From: Mycolicibacterium hodleri
GTDB lineage: Bacteria > Actinomycetota > Actinomycetes > Mycobacteriales > Mycobacteriaceae
Direction: 5' to 3'
NCBI RefSeq assembly: GCF_025822245.1
Contig: NZ_JACKTL010000033.1
Coordinates: 422,435 to 486,434, forward strand
DNA: 64,000 bases
Below, piece after piece: positions 44,558 to 53,301 of this stretch (position 1 is its first letter; each line of letters begins with the position of its first letter). A program made the translations under genes and the position numbers. The notes beneath the pieces are model-generated. The model was not told where the DNA came from. It did not search any database and saw only the letters and a list, made by a program, of their open reading frames with translations.

Positions 44558-45813
44558 TCGAGACGCGCTCGCTTGACGTCGAATTGCGTTGGCGGGCATC
44601 GTCGCTCGCGCTGTCGCTGGCGTCGTGCGCGGCAGTGGCGCTGGCGGTGGCCCTGATCGGGTCGCGGTGGCAGCTCGTGGTGTTCGCCGCCCCCCTGATC
44701 GGTGTACTGGTGTCACTGCGGTGGCAGCGACCGGTGCCGACGGTTCGGGTGCACGCCGAACCAGGCCTGCTGCGCTGCTTCGAGAACGAGGAGGTCCGCC
44801 TCGAACTGTGGGCGAGCGCCGACGACGGGTCGCCGGTGCACCTGACCGTCGACGCGGCCGCGGGTGCGGCGCTCGAGGTGACCCGCCGACCGACGGGCCG
44901 GTTCGAGATCGTGACCTCGGCGCCGCGGTGGGGCCGGTACCCGGTGACCGTTCGGGTGCACGTCGCCGGCCGGGGCGGCCTGCTCGCCGGATCCCCCACG
45001 GCCGGGCGCGTGGCGGTCGCGGAGGTGTTCGTATTTCCCGTCGCCCCAGCACAATCCACCGCACTGCCCCGGACCGAACTGCTGGACCGCCTCGGCACCC
45101 ATCTGACCCGGCACGTCGGCAGAGGTGTCGAATACGGCGGCATTCGGGCCTACGTCCCCGGCGACCAACTGCGCACCGTCAACTGGCCGGTCAGCGCTCG
45201 CCGCGGCAGTCTGCACGTCACCGAGCGGCTGAGCGAGCGCGCCACCGACGTCGTCGTGCTCGTCGACGGCTACGACCAGCCGCCGGGACCCGCCACCGAG
45301 GCGACCGAGCGCACGATGCGCGGCGCCGTGCAGGTGGTGCAGAGCGCGCTGCGCAACGGGGACCGGGCGGGCGTCGTCGCACTGGGCGGGCGGACCCGGT
45401 GGCTGAGCGCCGACATCGGCCGTCGCCAGTTCTACCGCGTCCTCGACGCGATCCTCGGAGCGGGCGCCGGCCATGAGACCACCCCCGGCACGCTGGCGCC
45501 GCGGGCCGCGATGCCGCCGGGTGCCGTCGTCGTGGCGTTCTCGACCCTGCTCGACACCGACTTCGCCCTTGCGCTGATCGACCTGTGCCGCCGGGGCCAC
45601 GTCGTGGTGGCCGTCGACGTGCTCGACGGCGCGCCCTTCGAAGATCTCGACGACCCGCTGATCGCCCGAATGTGGTCGATGCAACGGGCTTTCATGTACC
45701 GGGACATGCGGACCATCGGCGTCGACGTCGTCGGATGGTCGACGGACGGCACCCTCGACCAAGTGATGGGCCTGGTGCCGAGGCGCCGCAAGCGCGCGGC
45801 GGCGAGGAGATGA
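44554..45813 (+). CDS. DUF58-domain membrane protein of MoxR cluster
   Basis: A 419-residue protein with two N-terminal membrane helices (SSLALSLASCAAVALAVALI; QLVVFAAPLIGVLVSLRW), a beta-rich extracytoplasmic-like section, the DUF58 core (GVEYGGIRAYVPGDQLRTVN WPVSARRG) and a VWA-like fold with VVLVDGYDQPPG. It is the usual MoxR partner. The role is unknown but may involve envelope protein assembly. It overlaps moxR as GTGA; the next gene starts 1 nt after its stop. Confidence 0.88.
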   Translation: MIETRSLDVELRWRASSLALSLASCAAVALAVALIGSRWQLVVFAAPLIGVLVSLRWQRPVPTVRVHAEPGLLRCFENEEVRLELWASADDGSPVHLTVDAAAGAALEVTRRPTGRFEIVTSAPRWGRYPVTVRVHVAGRGGLLAGSPTAGRVAVAEVFVFPVAPAQSTALPRTELLDRLGTHLTRHVGRGVEYGGIRAYVPGDQLRTVNWPVSARRGSLHVTERLSERATDVVVLVDGYDQPPGPATEATERTMRGAVQVVQSALRNGDRAGVVALGGRTRWLSADIGRRQFYRVLDAILGAGAGHETTPGTLAPRAAMPPGAVVVAFSTLLDTDFALALIDLCRRGHVVVAVDVLDGAPFEDLDDPLIARMWSMQRAFMYRDMRTIGVDVVGWSTDGTLDQVMGLVPRRRKRAAARR

Positions 45814-45814
45814 C

Positions 45815-46267
45815 GTGACGCGCCTGCTGTCCCTGGCCTTCGGTCTGCTGATGGTGGCCGCAGGCACCGTCGAGAGTGCCGGGCCCGCACTCGTCCTGGC
45901 GGCGGTGGCCGTCGTCGCGCTGGTGGTGGGTCTGTTGATCCGGCTCGCGGCGACGCTTGCGGTAGTGGCCGTCGCCGGGGCGCTGGCCCTCTCGGAGCCG
46001 TCCCCGGTGGTGGCGGCGATCGCAGGCCTGGCGGCGAGCGCGTACCTCGTGGTCCGGCACGCGGAGGGGACCGGCGCCGCGTGGGTCCTGACCGCGCCGA
46101 CGGTGTTGGGCGCGCTCGGCCTGACCGCGGTGACGGTGCTCGGCGCGACCGTTCCGTTCGCTCTGCCGTGGGTGCCGCTGGTCGCACCGCTGGCCGTGGT
46201 CGCCGCGTACGTGATCGTGCTCGACCGGTACGCCGGGGATCCGGGACGGGGTAGCCCGCTACGCTGA
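45815..46267 (+). CDS. Small hydrophobic membrane protein ending MoxR operon
   Basis: A 150-residue protein that is almost entirely hydrophobic, with about four or five transmembrane helices rich in Ala and Val. No known domain is visible. The GTG at 45815 follows GAGGAGA by 4 nt and lies 1 nt after the DUF58 stop. It is the fifth and last gene of the DUF4129/MoxR/DUF58 set. Confidence 0.72.
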   Translation: MTRLLSLAFGLLMVAAGTVESAGPALVLAAVAVVALVVGLLIRLAATLAVVAVAGALALSEPSPVVAAIAGLAASAYLVVRHAEGTGAAWVLTAPTVLGALGLTAVTVLGATVPFALPWVPLVAPLAVVAAYVIVLDRYAGDPGRGSPLR

Positions 46268-46274
46268 CCAACCC

Positions 46275-47078
46275 ATGACAGGTGTCAAGCCCGACCGACC
46301 CAGCTGGATGGCCCGCCTCCTGGACTTCGAACGCGACGGCGACGTGTTCGTCGCCCCGCAGCCGCCGGCCGGGCCGGGCACCCGACTCTTCGGCGGGCTG
46401 ATCGCCGCCCAGTCGCTGGCCGCCGCGGGGGCGACCGTCGAGCCGGACAAGCATCCGCAGTCGCTGCACCTGTACTTCGTGCGCGGCGGCGAATACGGCG
46501 TCGACGTCGAACTGAACGTCGTCCGCACCCGGGACGGGCGATCGTTCGACACCCGGCAGGTCACCGCCGTGCAGCACGGCAAGACCATCCTCGAGATGAT
46601 CGCGTCGTTCCACCGGCCCGAGGACGGTGCGGACTGGCATCCGACGCCGCCGTCCGGTCTGGACTTCGAGGCGGCCGTCCCCAAGACGCCGGACCTGGGG
46701 TTCGCGGGTCGATTCGAGATGCGGGTGCGGCCCGACGACGACTCGCCGTTCGCGGTGCCGCCGTTCTGGATCCGCACCAAGGCCCGCATCGACGACTCGC
46801 CGCTGGTCCAGGCGTGCGCGCTGACGTTCATGTCCGACTTCGGCCCGGTTCCGGTGGCGCGGCCCCCTGGCGCACCGATCGGCGCCGACGTCGGCTACGC
46901 CGCGAGCCTGGACCACGCGGTGTGGTTCCACCGCCCGTTCCTGCCGCACGAGTGGCACCGCTACGAGGTCCGGTCGCTCAACAACAGTGACTCCCGCGGC
47001 CTGGTCGTCGGCTCGATGTACGACGGTGCCGGCGCGCTGGTCGCGAGCACCACGCAGGAGGCGTTGTGGCGCCTCTGA
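46275..47078 (+). CDS. TesB-type acyl-CoA thioesterase
   Basis: A 267-residue double-hotdog thioesterase II. The N-terminal hotdog has GTRLFGGLIAAQSLAAAGAT and HLYFVRGGEYGVDVEL; the C-terminal hotdog has the catalytic-site region VGYAASLDHAVWFHRPFLPH, with the conserved DHAVWFHRP block, and DSRGLVVGSMYDGAGALVAS. It hydrolyses medium- to long-chain acyl-CoA in the cytosol. The short gap (7 bp) after the membrane-protein gene allows co-transcription, but the function is unrelated. Confidence 0.92.
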   Translation: MTGVKPDRPSWMARLLDFERDGDVFVAPQPPAGPGTRLFGGLIAAQSLAAAGATVEPDKHPQSLHLYFVRGGEYGVDVELNVVRTRDGRSFDTRQVTAVQHGKTILEMIASFHRPEDGADWHPTPPSGLDFEAAVPKTPDLGFAGRFEMRVRPDDDSPFAVPPFWIRTKARIDDSPLVQACALTFMSDFGPVPVARPPGAPIGADVGYAASLDHAVWFHRPFLPHEWHRYEVRSLNNSDSRGLVVGSMYDGAGALVASTTQEALWRL

Positions 47079-47112
47079 GGGCGCGATCGGCCGGGCTGGG
47101 ACACTGTGGGGT

Positions 47113-47958
47113 GTGACCACACCAGGCCCTCCCGGCACACCGAGCGCGCCGGCGGCACCCCCGACCTGTTACCGCCACCCCGACCGGTCGACCTACGTCA
47201 GCTGCGCGCGGTGCCAGCGCTACATCTGCCCTGACTGCATGGGGTCGGCGGCGGTCGGGCACCAGTGCCCCAACTGCGTCGACGACGGTGCCAAGTCGGT
47301 GCGCAAGCCCAGGGGCAACCTCGGCGTCAAGCCCGTCGTGACCTACGCGCTGATCGCCGCCAACGTGGTGATGTTCGTCCTGCAGATGGCGGTGCCGGGG
47401 CTGCAGCAGGCGTTGTTCCTCTGGCCCGGGGGAGTGGTGGCCTACGACGAGTACTACCGGCTGCTGACCTCGGCGTTCCTGCACGACGGACCCACGCACA
47501 TCCTGTTCAACATGTGGGCCCTGTGGGTCATCGGCCCCGCGCTCGAGCGGTGGCTGGGGCGCACCAGCTTCGTCGCCCTGTACTTCTTGAGCGCGCTGGG
47601 CGGATCGGTTCTGGTGTTCCTGCTGACGCCGGTCAACGTGCCGACGCTGGGCGCCTCCGGCGCGATCTTCGGCCTGTTCGGCGCCACGTTGGCGCTGTCG
47701 CGGAAGCTGAACTTCGACATGCGCTGGATCGCCGGGCTGATCGTCGTCAACCTGGTCATCACGTTCGTCGTGCCGGGGATCAGCTGGCAGGGACACGTCG
47801 GCGGCCTGCTGACCGGCGCGGCGCTGGGCGCGGTGTACGCCTACGCGCCGCGCCAGAACCGCATGCTGATCGAGACGGCGGTGTCGGTGGCGCTGCTCGC
47901 GGTGTTCGCCGCGCTGGTGTGGTGGCGGGCGTCGAGCCTCTTGGCTGGCGTCGGATAG
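47113..47958 (+). CDS. Rhomboid intramembrane protease with N-terminal zinc ribbon
   Basis: A 281-residue protein. Residues about 19-57 have paired Cys/His (CYRHPDRSTYVSCARCQRY, ICPDCMG, HQCPNC), a B-box-like zinc ribbon. A six-helix rhomboid domain follows: the HILFNMWALWVIGPALERWL helix, nucleophile Ser in GASGAIFGLFG and catalytic His in GHVGGLLTGAALG. It cleaves membrane proteins within the bilayer; substrates are unknown. The GTG at 47113 gives the complete zinc ribbon. It converges on the hemophore-like gene, the two stop codons being directly adjacent. Confidence 0.9.
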   Translation: MTTPGPPGTPSAPAAPPTCYRHPDRSTYVSCARCQRYICPDCMGSAAVGHQCPNCVDDGAKSVRKPRGNLGVKPVVTYALIAANVVMFVLQMAVPGLQQALFLWPGGVVAYDEYYRLLTSAFLHDGPTHILFNMWALWVIGPALERWLGRTSFVALYFLSALGGSVLVFLLTPVNVPTLGASGAIFGLFGATLALSRKLNFDMRWIAGLIVVNLVITFVVPGISWQGHVGGLLTGAALGAVYAYAPRQNRMLIETAVSVALLAVFAALVWWRASSLLAGVG

Positions 47959-48354
47959 TTAGGGCGTGCCGCCGCAGCGGTTCTTGAGGTCGACCAGGGG
48001 CTGACGGATCCCGGTGATGTCGTTCTTGGTGTCCGGGTGGGCGTTCAGGTAGTCCTGCATCTGCGTGTGCACCTGGTCCTTCGACAGCCCCTCGAGGCTG
48101 GTGACGAACCAGTTGTAGTCGGGGTGGGTGAACAGATATGCCGAGGTCGACGCGTCGACGCCGGCGCGGACGCCCTCGAGGTCGGCGGCGCTGCAGTTGG
48201 GCGGGTTCAAGGCGGGGTCCTCGTTGGCGAACGCGGACGGCAGCGTCCCGAGCAACGTGGTGCCGATCAGCCCGCCGGCGAGGAGTGCTCCGCCGGTGAG
48301 GCGACGCGCGAGGCGTCCGGAGGACGACGGGGCGGGGGAACCGGTAACGGACAT
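47959..48354 (-). CDS. Hemophore-like secreted heme-binding protein
   Basis: A 131-residue secreted protein of the mycobacterial hemophore family (Rv0203 type). Signal peptide RRLTGGALLAGGLIGTTLLG with cleavage near PSAFA-NED. The mature all-helical part begins with Cys (NPPNCSAADLEGV), has YLFTHPDYNWFVTSL and YLNAHPDTKNDITGIRQPL, and ends with Cys (LKNRCGG), so a single disulfide probably ties the ends. The ATG at 48354 is chosen because AAGGAG lies 7 nt upstream; the ATG at 48360 is too close to it. Heme binding is inferred from the family. Confidence 0.84.
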   Translation of the reverse strand: MSVTGSPAPSSSGRLARRLTGGALLAGGLIGTTLLGTLPSAFANEDPALNPPNCSAADLEGVRAGVDASTSAYLFTHPDYNWFVTSLEGLSKDQVHTQMQDYLNAHPDTKNDITGIRQPLVDLKNRCGGTP

Positions 48355-48391
48355 GATCATGCTCCTTATGTGTGTGCGCACTGAGTTTGCC

Positions 48392-48405
48392 GTGGCGTAA
48401 GCCAC
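48392..48405. promoter_or_regulatory. Inverted repeat GTGGC-GTAA-GCCAC upstream of hemophore-like gene
   Basis: A perfect 5-bp inverted repeat with a 4-bp spacer, 38 bp before the hemophore-like start. A second, looser repeat (GTAAG-N13-CTTAC, 48397-48419) overlaps it. It does not fit the IdeR iron box. Possible operator for heme- or metal-dependent control, or chance. Confidence 0.3.
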
Positions 48406-48578
48406 CTTGCATGTCTTACGAGTCAATTCACAGGCTATTCGCTCATCCCCCACAGCCCCCAAGCGGGTGGTTCACATGTCCCCATGCGTCACCGTTCCCG
48501 GAACCCGTTGATAACGAGCCGATTACACCGCGCGTGGGCGGCGCGGCGTGGCGTTTTCGCGCTGCTAGCTTGCGCTGA

Positions 48579-49640
<1,062 letters not shown>

Positions 49641-49669
49641 AACCCGTCCGGGTCGGGTAGAAGTGACGC

Positions 49670-50098
49670 ATGGCCAGCGTCGACGTATCGGTTAAGTCCC
49701 AGCTCGCACCCGACAAGGCGTGGAAGTTGGCGTCCGATCTCGGCCGCTTCGACGAGTGGCTGACGATCTTCGGCGGGTGGCGCAGTCCCGTGCCGGAGGT
49801 GATCGAGAAGGGCACCACGGTGTCCTCGCTGATCAAGGTGAAGGGCTTCCGCAACACCATCCACTGGGAGGTGACCAACTACGACGAGCCCCACCGCATC
49901 GAGATGTGCGGCCGCGGGTTCGGCGGCGTCCAGATCTCCCTGCGCACCGACATCAGTGACAACCAGCCCGGCACGACGTTCCACCTCGTTGCCGACCTGA
50001 GCGGCGCGGTACTCAACGGTCCGGTCGGCGCACTGGTCGCGCGGGTGATCAAGGGAGACGTCAAGCGGTCGGTGGAGAACTTGGCGAGCCTGCAGTAG
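49670..50098 (+). CDS. SRPBCC-family protein (Rv0910-like)
   Basis: A 142-residue helix-grip protein: VDVSVKSQLAPDKAWKLASD, LGRFDEWLTIFGGWRSPVPE and VKGFRNTIHWEVTNYDEP. The pattern LxRFxEWLTI near the N-terminus resembles, from memory, the M. tuberculosis Rv0910 toxin-like protein. No antitoxin-like small gene adjoins it here. A general lipid-binding role is equally possible. ATG start at 49670, 29 bp after the antigen-85-like gene; it converges on the nitroreductase with a 3-nt gap. Confidence 0.8.
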   Translation: MASVDVSVKSQLAPDKAWKLASDLGRFDEWLTIFGGWRSPVPEVIEKGTTVSSLIKVKGFRNTIHWEVTNYDEPHRIEMCGRGFGGVQISLRTDISDNQPGTTFHLVADLSGAVLNGPVGALVARVIKGDVKRSVENLASLQ

Positions 50099-50101
50099 CG
50101 G

Positions 50102-50755
50102 TCAGTCCTCGCGGAAGGTGACGTTGTCGGACAGTGGGCTGCGCGGCACGTCGAGCGTGTTGGCCGGGAAGTCCGGGTCCGGGTAGCCGATCGACATCCC
50201 GCACAGGATCCGCATGTCCTCGGCGATGCCGAGTTGATCGCGGATCACCTCCGGATAGCCCGCGATCGACACCTGCACGCAACTGCCGATGCCTCGCGCG
50301 GTCAGTGCCAGCATGAAGTTCTGCAGGAACATGCCGACCCCGAGGGCGTCGGCGTACCCCAGGTCGTGGTGCATGCAGACGACGGCCCCGAGCGGCGCCC
50401 GGAAGAACTCCCAATTCCTCAGCACCGCAACCCTTCTGGCGGCGGCGTCGTGCCGGGCGACGCCCATCGTGCCGTACAGGATGGCGCCGAGGTCGCGCCG
50501 GAAGTGGCTGAACTCCTCCGGCAGCGGCGGCACCTTGGGGTCACCCTTGGCCGCCTCGTCGAGAAGGGCCTCGACCAGCCGGTCGCGGGCAGGCCCGGAG
50601 TTGAACACCACGCGCCACGGCTGGATGTTCGAGTTGGAGGGGGCCCGCACGGCGAGTTCGAGCGCTTCGATCACCAGGTCCCTTGGTACGGGCTCGTCCC
50701 GCAGGAACAGTCGGGTCGAGCGACGGGCGCGAATGGTGTCTTCGAGGTCGTACAT
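50102..50755 (-). CDS. Nitroreductase-family FMN oxidoreductase
   Basis: A 217-residue enzyme with the FMN-binding Arg cluster at the N-terminus (TIRARRSTRLFLRDEPVP), LAVRAPSNSNIQPWRVVF and the C-terminal CGMSIGYPDPDFPANTL block. It reduces nitro groups or quinones with NAD(P)H. The ATG at 50755 has AGGGAG 6 nt upstream; a longer frame to 50959 has no conserved sequence. A 197-bp gap upstream contains divergent promoters for this gene and the next. Confidence 0.9.
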   Translation of the reverse strand: MYDLEDTIRARRSTRLFLRDEPVPRDLVIEALELAVRAPSNSNIQPWRVVFNSGPARDRLVEALLDEAAKGDPKVPPLPEEFSHFRRDLGAILYGTMGVARHDAAARRVAVLRNWEFFRAPLGAVVCMHHDLGYADALGVGMFLQNFMLALTARGIGSCVQVSIAGYPEVIRDQLGIAEDMRILCGMSIGYPDPDFPANTLDVPRSPLSDNVTFRED

Positions 50756-50952
50756 CGGTCTCCCTAGATCGTGGCGACGCCAAGTCCATGGTCGACATGG
50801 TGCGCCACGAAGTCCGTCCCGGCCGGAGGATCGGCGATGTGACGCGCCAGTCCGGGCCCGGCGGGTGGCGACGGACGTCACGTTGTGAAGTGCGCCACCG
50901 TCGATAGCCTGGTGGCAAGGACATCGTCGAGGCATCCACCAGGGAGCAGGAC

Positions 50953-51222
50953 ATGGCAATTCGGGTACTGCCCTACGTCACCGTCGAGGTCGACGACCAC
51001 CTCCGCCGCCGGGTGCGATACGCCGCCGAGCGATTGCGGATCAACGTCCGGTCCCATCTGCTGAGCGCGGCCGACGACGTCGACGCCGCGGGCGACAAGG
51101 TCCGGGGTTTGTGCGACGCGGCGGTCAGTCGCGTCGACGAGGTCGTGGCGAGGGTCGGCGACAGAATCGATCCCGCTGCACGTCAGAGCGCTGACGAGGG
51201 CTCTCGGGTCGAAGCGGGTTAG
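50953..51222 (+). CDS. Small hypothetical protein
   Basis: An 89-residue protein with no recognised domain. It is highly charged and helical, with VEVDDHLRRRVRYAAERLRI followed by a coiled-coil-like stretch (DAAGDKVRGLCDAAVSRVDE). The ATG at 50953 has GGGAGCAGG about 6-12 nt upstream, and codon use is like its neighbours, so it is probably real. The N-terminal strand-plus-basic-helix pattern could be DNA binding, but this is weak. Confidence 0.6.
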   Translation: MAIRVLPYVTVEVDDHLRRRVRYAAERLRINVRSHLLSAADDVDAAGDKVRGLCDAAVSRVDEVVARVGDRIDPAARQSADEGSRVEAG

Positions 51223-51271
51223 CGACACCTCTACGGTGTAGTGACGGGGTAGGTCACATCGCCAAAGAAGG

Positions 51272-52201
51272 GTGTCGAGGACGTTGTTGGGCCATGGGCT
51301 GGTCGTCCTCTTCGCGCTGTGCTCGGCCGTGTGCATGGCCGTCGGCATCGTGGTGCGCCAGCGTGCCACCATGGACCTGCCCGCCGATCAGAGCGTCAGC
51401 ACGCGCATGTTTGCCACCCTGCTTCGACGACCGCTGTGGTGGGTGGGCACCGGGGTGGCGGTCGCCGGCTACGTGTTCCAGGCGCTCGCACTGGTCAAGG
51501 GTTCGCTGATCGTCGTCCAACCGCTTCTGGTGTCGGCCTTGCTGTTTGCCCTGCCGCTGAGCGCACGGCTGGCCGGCCGCCGCGTCACCCGTCGGGAATG
51601 GCTGTGGGCGGCGCTGCTGACGGTGTCGCTGGCCTTCTTCGTCCTGCTCGCCCGCCCCGGACCGCCGGACCGGCCGGCACCGCTGGTGATCTCGGCCGCG
51701 GTGTCCCTCGGCTGCGTCGTGCTGATCGCCGCCTGCATCCTGATTGCCCGGCGGATGGAGGGCGCGCGCCGGGCGGTGCTGTTCGCCGTGGGCGTCGGCG
51801 TGCTGTTCGGGGCGGTCGCCGTCGTCACCAAGTACGTGATGCACCTGCTCGACGAGCGGGGGGCCGCCGGATTGCTGGCCACCCCTGCGCCGTACGCGTT
51901 GGTCGCGCTCGGCATCATCGCGACCCTGTTGCAGCAGTCCGCCTTCCACGCCGGCGCGCTCCAGACGTCGGTGCCCGCGATGCTCGTGCTCGAGCCCATC
52001 GTGGCCGTGGCTCTCGGCGCGGTGCTGCTCGGTGAGGAACTCGACGTGAGCGGCTATCAGCTCATCGCGTTGGCCCTCGCCGTCGGCGCCATGACCGCGG
52101 CGACCTTCTCACTGGGGCGCGGTGAGGGCGCCTACGCCGCCGAACTGGAGATCGAGGCCGCCCGCGCGGGGCCCGAGCAGGTCAGGCCCGCGTCGAGGTG
52201 A
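51272..52201 (+). CDS. EamA/DMT-family transporter
   Basis: A 309-residue membrane protein with about ten hydrophobic helices in two halves, as in the drug/metabolite transporter superfamily. N-terminal [20 protein letters not shown]; second half ending in [20 protein letters not shown] and [20 protein letters not shown], typical of EamA repeats. The substrate is unknown. GTG start at 51272 preceded by GAAGG. Its 3' end overlaps the convergent methyltransferase by 20 bp. Confidence 0.83.
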   Translation: MSRTLLGHGLVVLFALCSAVCMAVGIVVRQRATMDLPADQSVSTRMFATLLRRPLWWVGTGVAVAGYVFQALALVKGSLIVVQPLLVSALLFALPLSARLAGRRVTRREWLWAALLTVSLAFFVLLARPGPPDRPAPLVISAAVSLGCVVLIAACILIARRMEGARRAVLFAVGVGVLFGAVAVVTKYVMHLLDERGAAGLLATPAPYALVALGIIATLLQQSAFHAGALQTSVPAMLVLEPIVAVALGAVLLGEELDVSGYQLIALALAVGAMTAATFSLGRGEGAYAAELEIEAARAGPEQVRPASR

Positions 52202-53108
52202 TGTAGGTGACGCCGTTCATGGTGGGGCCGTCGTCGTCGCTCTCCGGGATCGCGTCGAAACCGTGCGTCGCCAACAGCTGACCCATCGGCGTGCCCACCG
52301 ACGTCCAGCCGCGGGCGTCGAGGTAGTCGCCCACGTCGTTGCGCTCGCCGACGAAGGTGAGGTCGCTGAAGTCGAGGTCGAAGCCGTGCTCACGCCACTT
52401 GGCCGTGGACTCGCGCATCCGCTCGCGCGCCTCCTCGGAGTCGAACGCGGCGGTGTCCGGCACGGCCTCGCTGCCCAGCCGGCTGCCCGGCGCGCTGAGT
52501 GAGGTGACGGCGTCGAGCAGACGGTCCTGCGCCTCGGGGGGCAGGTAGCCGTAGAGCCCCTCGGCGATCCACGCCGAGGGCTGGCTGGCGTCGAAGCCGG
52601 CCGCCTGCAGCGCGGCGGGCCAGTCGTCACGCAGGTCGACGGCCACCGTGCGAAGGTCGGCCTTGGGCGCCGCGCCGAGCCCGGCCAGCGTCGTCGTCTT
52701 GAACTCGATGACGGCCGGCTGGTCGATCTCGTAGACGGTCATCCCCGCGGGCCAGTCCAGCCGGTACGCGCGGGCGTCCAGGCCGGAGGCCAGGATCACG
52801 GCCTGCCGGATGCCGGCGGCGGCGGCGTCGGCGAAGAACCCGTCGAAGTACCGCGTGCGGGCAGCCATCGCGGCGGGCATCTGTGCCAAGCCCCAACTCG
52901 TGCCGCCCGTGTCCACGTCGGTGGAGGACAGCTCGCCGCTGGCCCAGCGGGTGAGGAAGTCGACGCCGACCGCGCGCACCAACGGCTCAGCGAACGGGTC
53001 GTCGATCGCGCCGTCGCGGGCGGCAATTGCCCTGGCCGCGGCCACCATCGTCGCGGTGGTACCCACGCTGGTGGCCAGGTCCCAGGTGTCGTCTTCGGTG
53101 CGAGTCAT
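52182..53108 (-). CDS. SAM-dependent methyltransferase, mycobacterial TIGR00027 family
   Basis: A 308-residue methyltransferase of the actinobacterial family expanded in mycobacteria (leucine carboxyl methyltransferase-like fold). N-terminal [17 protein letters not shown] and [15 protein letters not shown] motif [20 protein letters not shown], then [13 protein letters not shown] with the ribose-binding Asp. The ATG at 53108 is set by GAGAGG 6 nt upstream; a TTG at 53114 is less likely. Substrate unknown. Confidence 0.9.
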   Translation of the reverse strand: MTRTEDDTWDLATSVGTTATMVAAARAIAARDGAIDDPFAEPLVRAVGVDFLTRWASGELSSTDVDTGGTSWGLAQMPAAMAARTRYFDGFFADAAAAGIRQAVILASGLDARAYRLDWPAGMTVYEIDQPAVIEFKTTTLAGLGAAPKADLRTVAVDLRDDWPAALQAAGFDASQPSAWIAEGLYGYLPPEAQDRLLDAVTSLSAPGSRLGSEAVPDTAAFDSEEARERMRESTAKWREHGFDLDFSDLTFVGERNDVGDYLDARGWTSVGTPMGQLLATHGFDAIPESDDDGPTMNGVTYITSTRA

Positions 53109-53132
53109 CGCCAACCTCTCGAATTGATTATT

Positions 53133-53150
53133 TAGTCAGTGTAACGACTA
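53133..53150. promoter_or_regulatory. TAGTC-N8-GACTA inverted repeat in CAR/methyltransferase gap
   Basis: A perfect 5-bp inverted repeat with an 8-bp spacer, in the AT-rich 193-bp divergent region, 25 bp from the methyltransferase start and about 150 bp from the carboxylic acid reductase start. The shape suits a TetR-type dimer, but no regulator gene adjoins. Function is inference. Confidence 0.35.
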
Positions 53151-53301
53151 GCCCCAAACATGGTCTTCCTCACAGGAAACTGCCAGGTCAGGCATTTGGG
53201 GCATATCTTTAGTTTTGCTAACGTTGTACGCATCGAGTCAGGCAACGGAGCCTGCCGAATCAGGTACTTCAACCGTACGTAGTCATTTCTAGGGGTCTTC
53301 C

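Noticed and set aside
53151..53202. GCCCCAAA ... TTTGGGGC inverted repeat before CAR as a terminator or operator
   Set aside because: The arms are 36 bp apart with no supporting structure; probably chance.
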